A stretch of DNA of 64,000 nucleotides, taken from assembly GCA_013365325.1 (NCBI GenBank), contig JABVXV010000180.1, positions 60,843 through 124,842 of the forward strand. The letters run 5' to 3'. A program made the translations under genes and the position numbers. Positions within the stretch are counted from its first letter, which is position 1; every line of letters starts with the position of its first letter. The notes under the pieces were generated by a model that worked only from the letters and a program-made list of their open reading frames with translations, did no database searches and was not told the origin of the DNA. This DNA comes from Dipetalonema caudispina. Lineage: Eukaryota; Nematoda; Chromadorea; Rhabditida; Onchocercidae. Shown piece by piece: positions 63,247 through 64,000 of the stretch.

Positions 63247-63762
63247 CTGAACAATGAAAAAAGAGTAAAAAAGTACAACTTTTTAGAAGTGAAAAAATCG
63301 ATCAAAGATTTCCTTTTTGATTTCTAAAATGAAAATATTTGAGATAATTTTCATGAATCAATGCAATAATTGACAAAAGAACTTTAGAATAAATTGTTTA
63401 GATGTGGAAGGGTGACAAGCATTTTCGACCGGTTTTCAATATCACAACTCTCTTTTTCATTTTTCGTTTCACTTACCCATTTAAAATTATTGATTAAATT
63501 TTTAACCTTTCCATTCATTTCCATACATCTCTGCGATACCAAACAAAAAAAAAAAATTCATTACCAAATAATTAGCTTCCTCTTTTTTTTATTTTTCTTC
63601 AGTTTTTTTCTGAAAAATTAGCAAATTATGTAGATATTTGACAAACTTATGAACTGTAGATGAATGATACTGCAGTGGCATTTTTTTTTTTTCACCACCT
63701 AATTGTTATAGATTTTACTTTTATTTGGATAACTATTTCACAAACTACCTTTATTAAGAAAA
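63247..63762. other. Upstream region of the UGT gene
   Basis: AT-rich flank with no recognised exon. It should include the UGT promoter; no specific site could be supported. Confidence 0.45.

Positions 63763-64000
<238 letters not shown>

Overview
The window looks like nuclear DNA of a filarial-type nematode. The evidence is a very AT-rich background with many homopolymer runs, genes of many small exons with consensus GT-AG introns (one GC-AG intron), exons that begin just 5' of start codons after good acceptors (as expected for trans-splicing), and a decayed fragment of a Wolbachia-type bacterial release-factor gene. The species cannot be named from the sequence. All exon models below were made by reading splice signals, reading-frame phase and family homology by eye; each sums to a whole number of codons.

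Layout. 1-2.1 kb: AT-rich, no gene seen. 2.1-8.6 kb (+): a six-exon gene for a large repetitive protein, with a 392-base assembly gap inside its tandem repeats; it may be the tail of a larger gene such as a giant neuronal ankyrin. 8.8-9.1 kb: a nested palindromic, MITE-like element. 10.6-12.2 kb (-): NHP2, a core H/ACA snoRNP protein. 13.3-19.4 kb (-): Nopp140/NOLC1, the snoRNP chaperone, with LisH-like start, long Ser/Asp repeats and SRP40-type C-terminus; one of its introns carries a convincing H/ACA snoRNA-like structure. 20.2-20.5 kb: prfB-like nuclear Wolbachia transfer. 21.8-37.6 kb (-): an 11-exon RGK-like Ras-family GTPase with a 9.2-kb intron. 37.6-49.2 kb: gene-poor DNA with a 313-bp-spaced tandem duplication and a hairpin plus TAA microsatellite. 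49.2-58.6 kb: two PPP-family serine/threonine phosphatase paralogues arranged tail to tail. 59.6-63.2 kb (-): a UDP-glycosyltransferase. The window ends in an ATT/TTA microsatellite.

How the parts relate. The most coherent unit is the same-strand Nopp140-NHP2 pair plus the intronic H/ACA RNA candidate: chaperone, core protein and guide RNA of one particle within 9 kb. The two phosphatases are an inverted duplication that kept nearly all exon boundaries but diverged at both ends and at one conserved active-site-loop residue. The other genes show no functional link to their neighbours.
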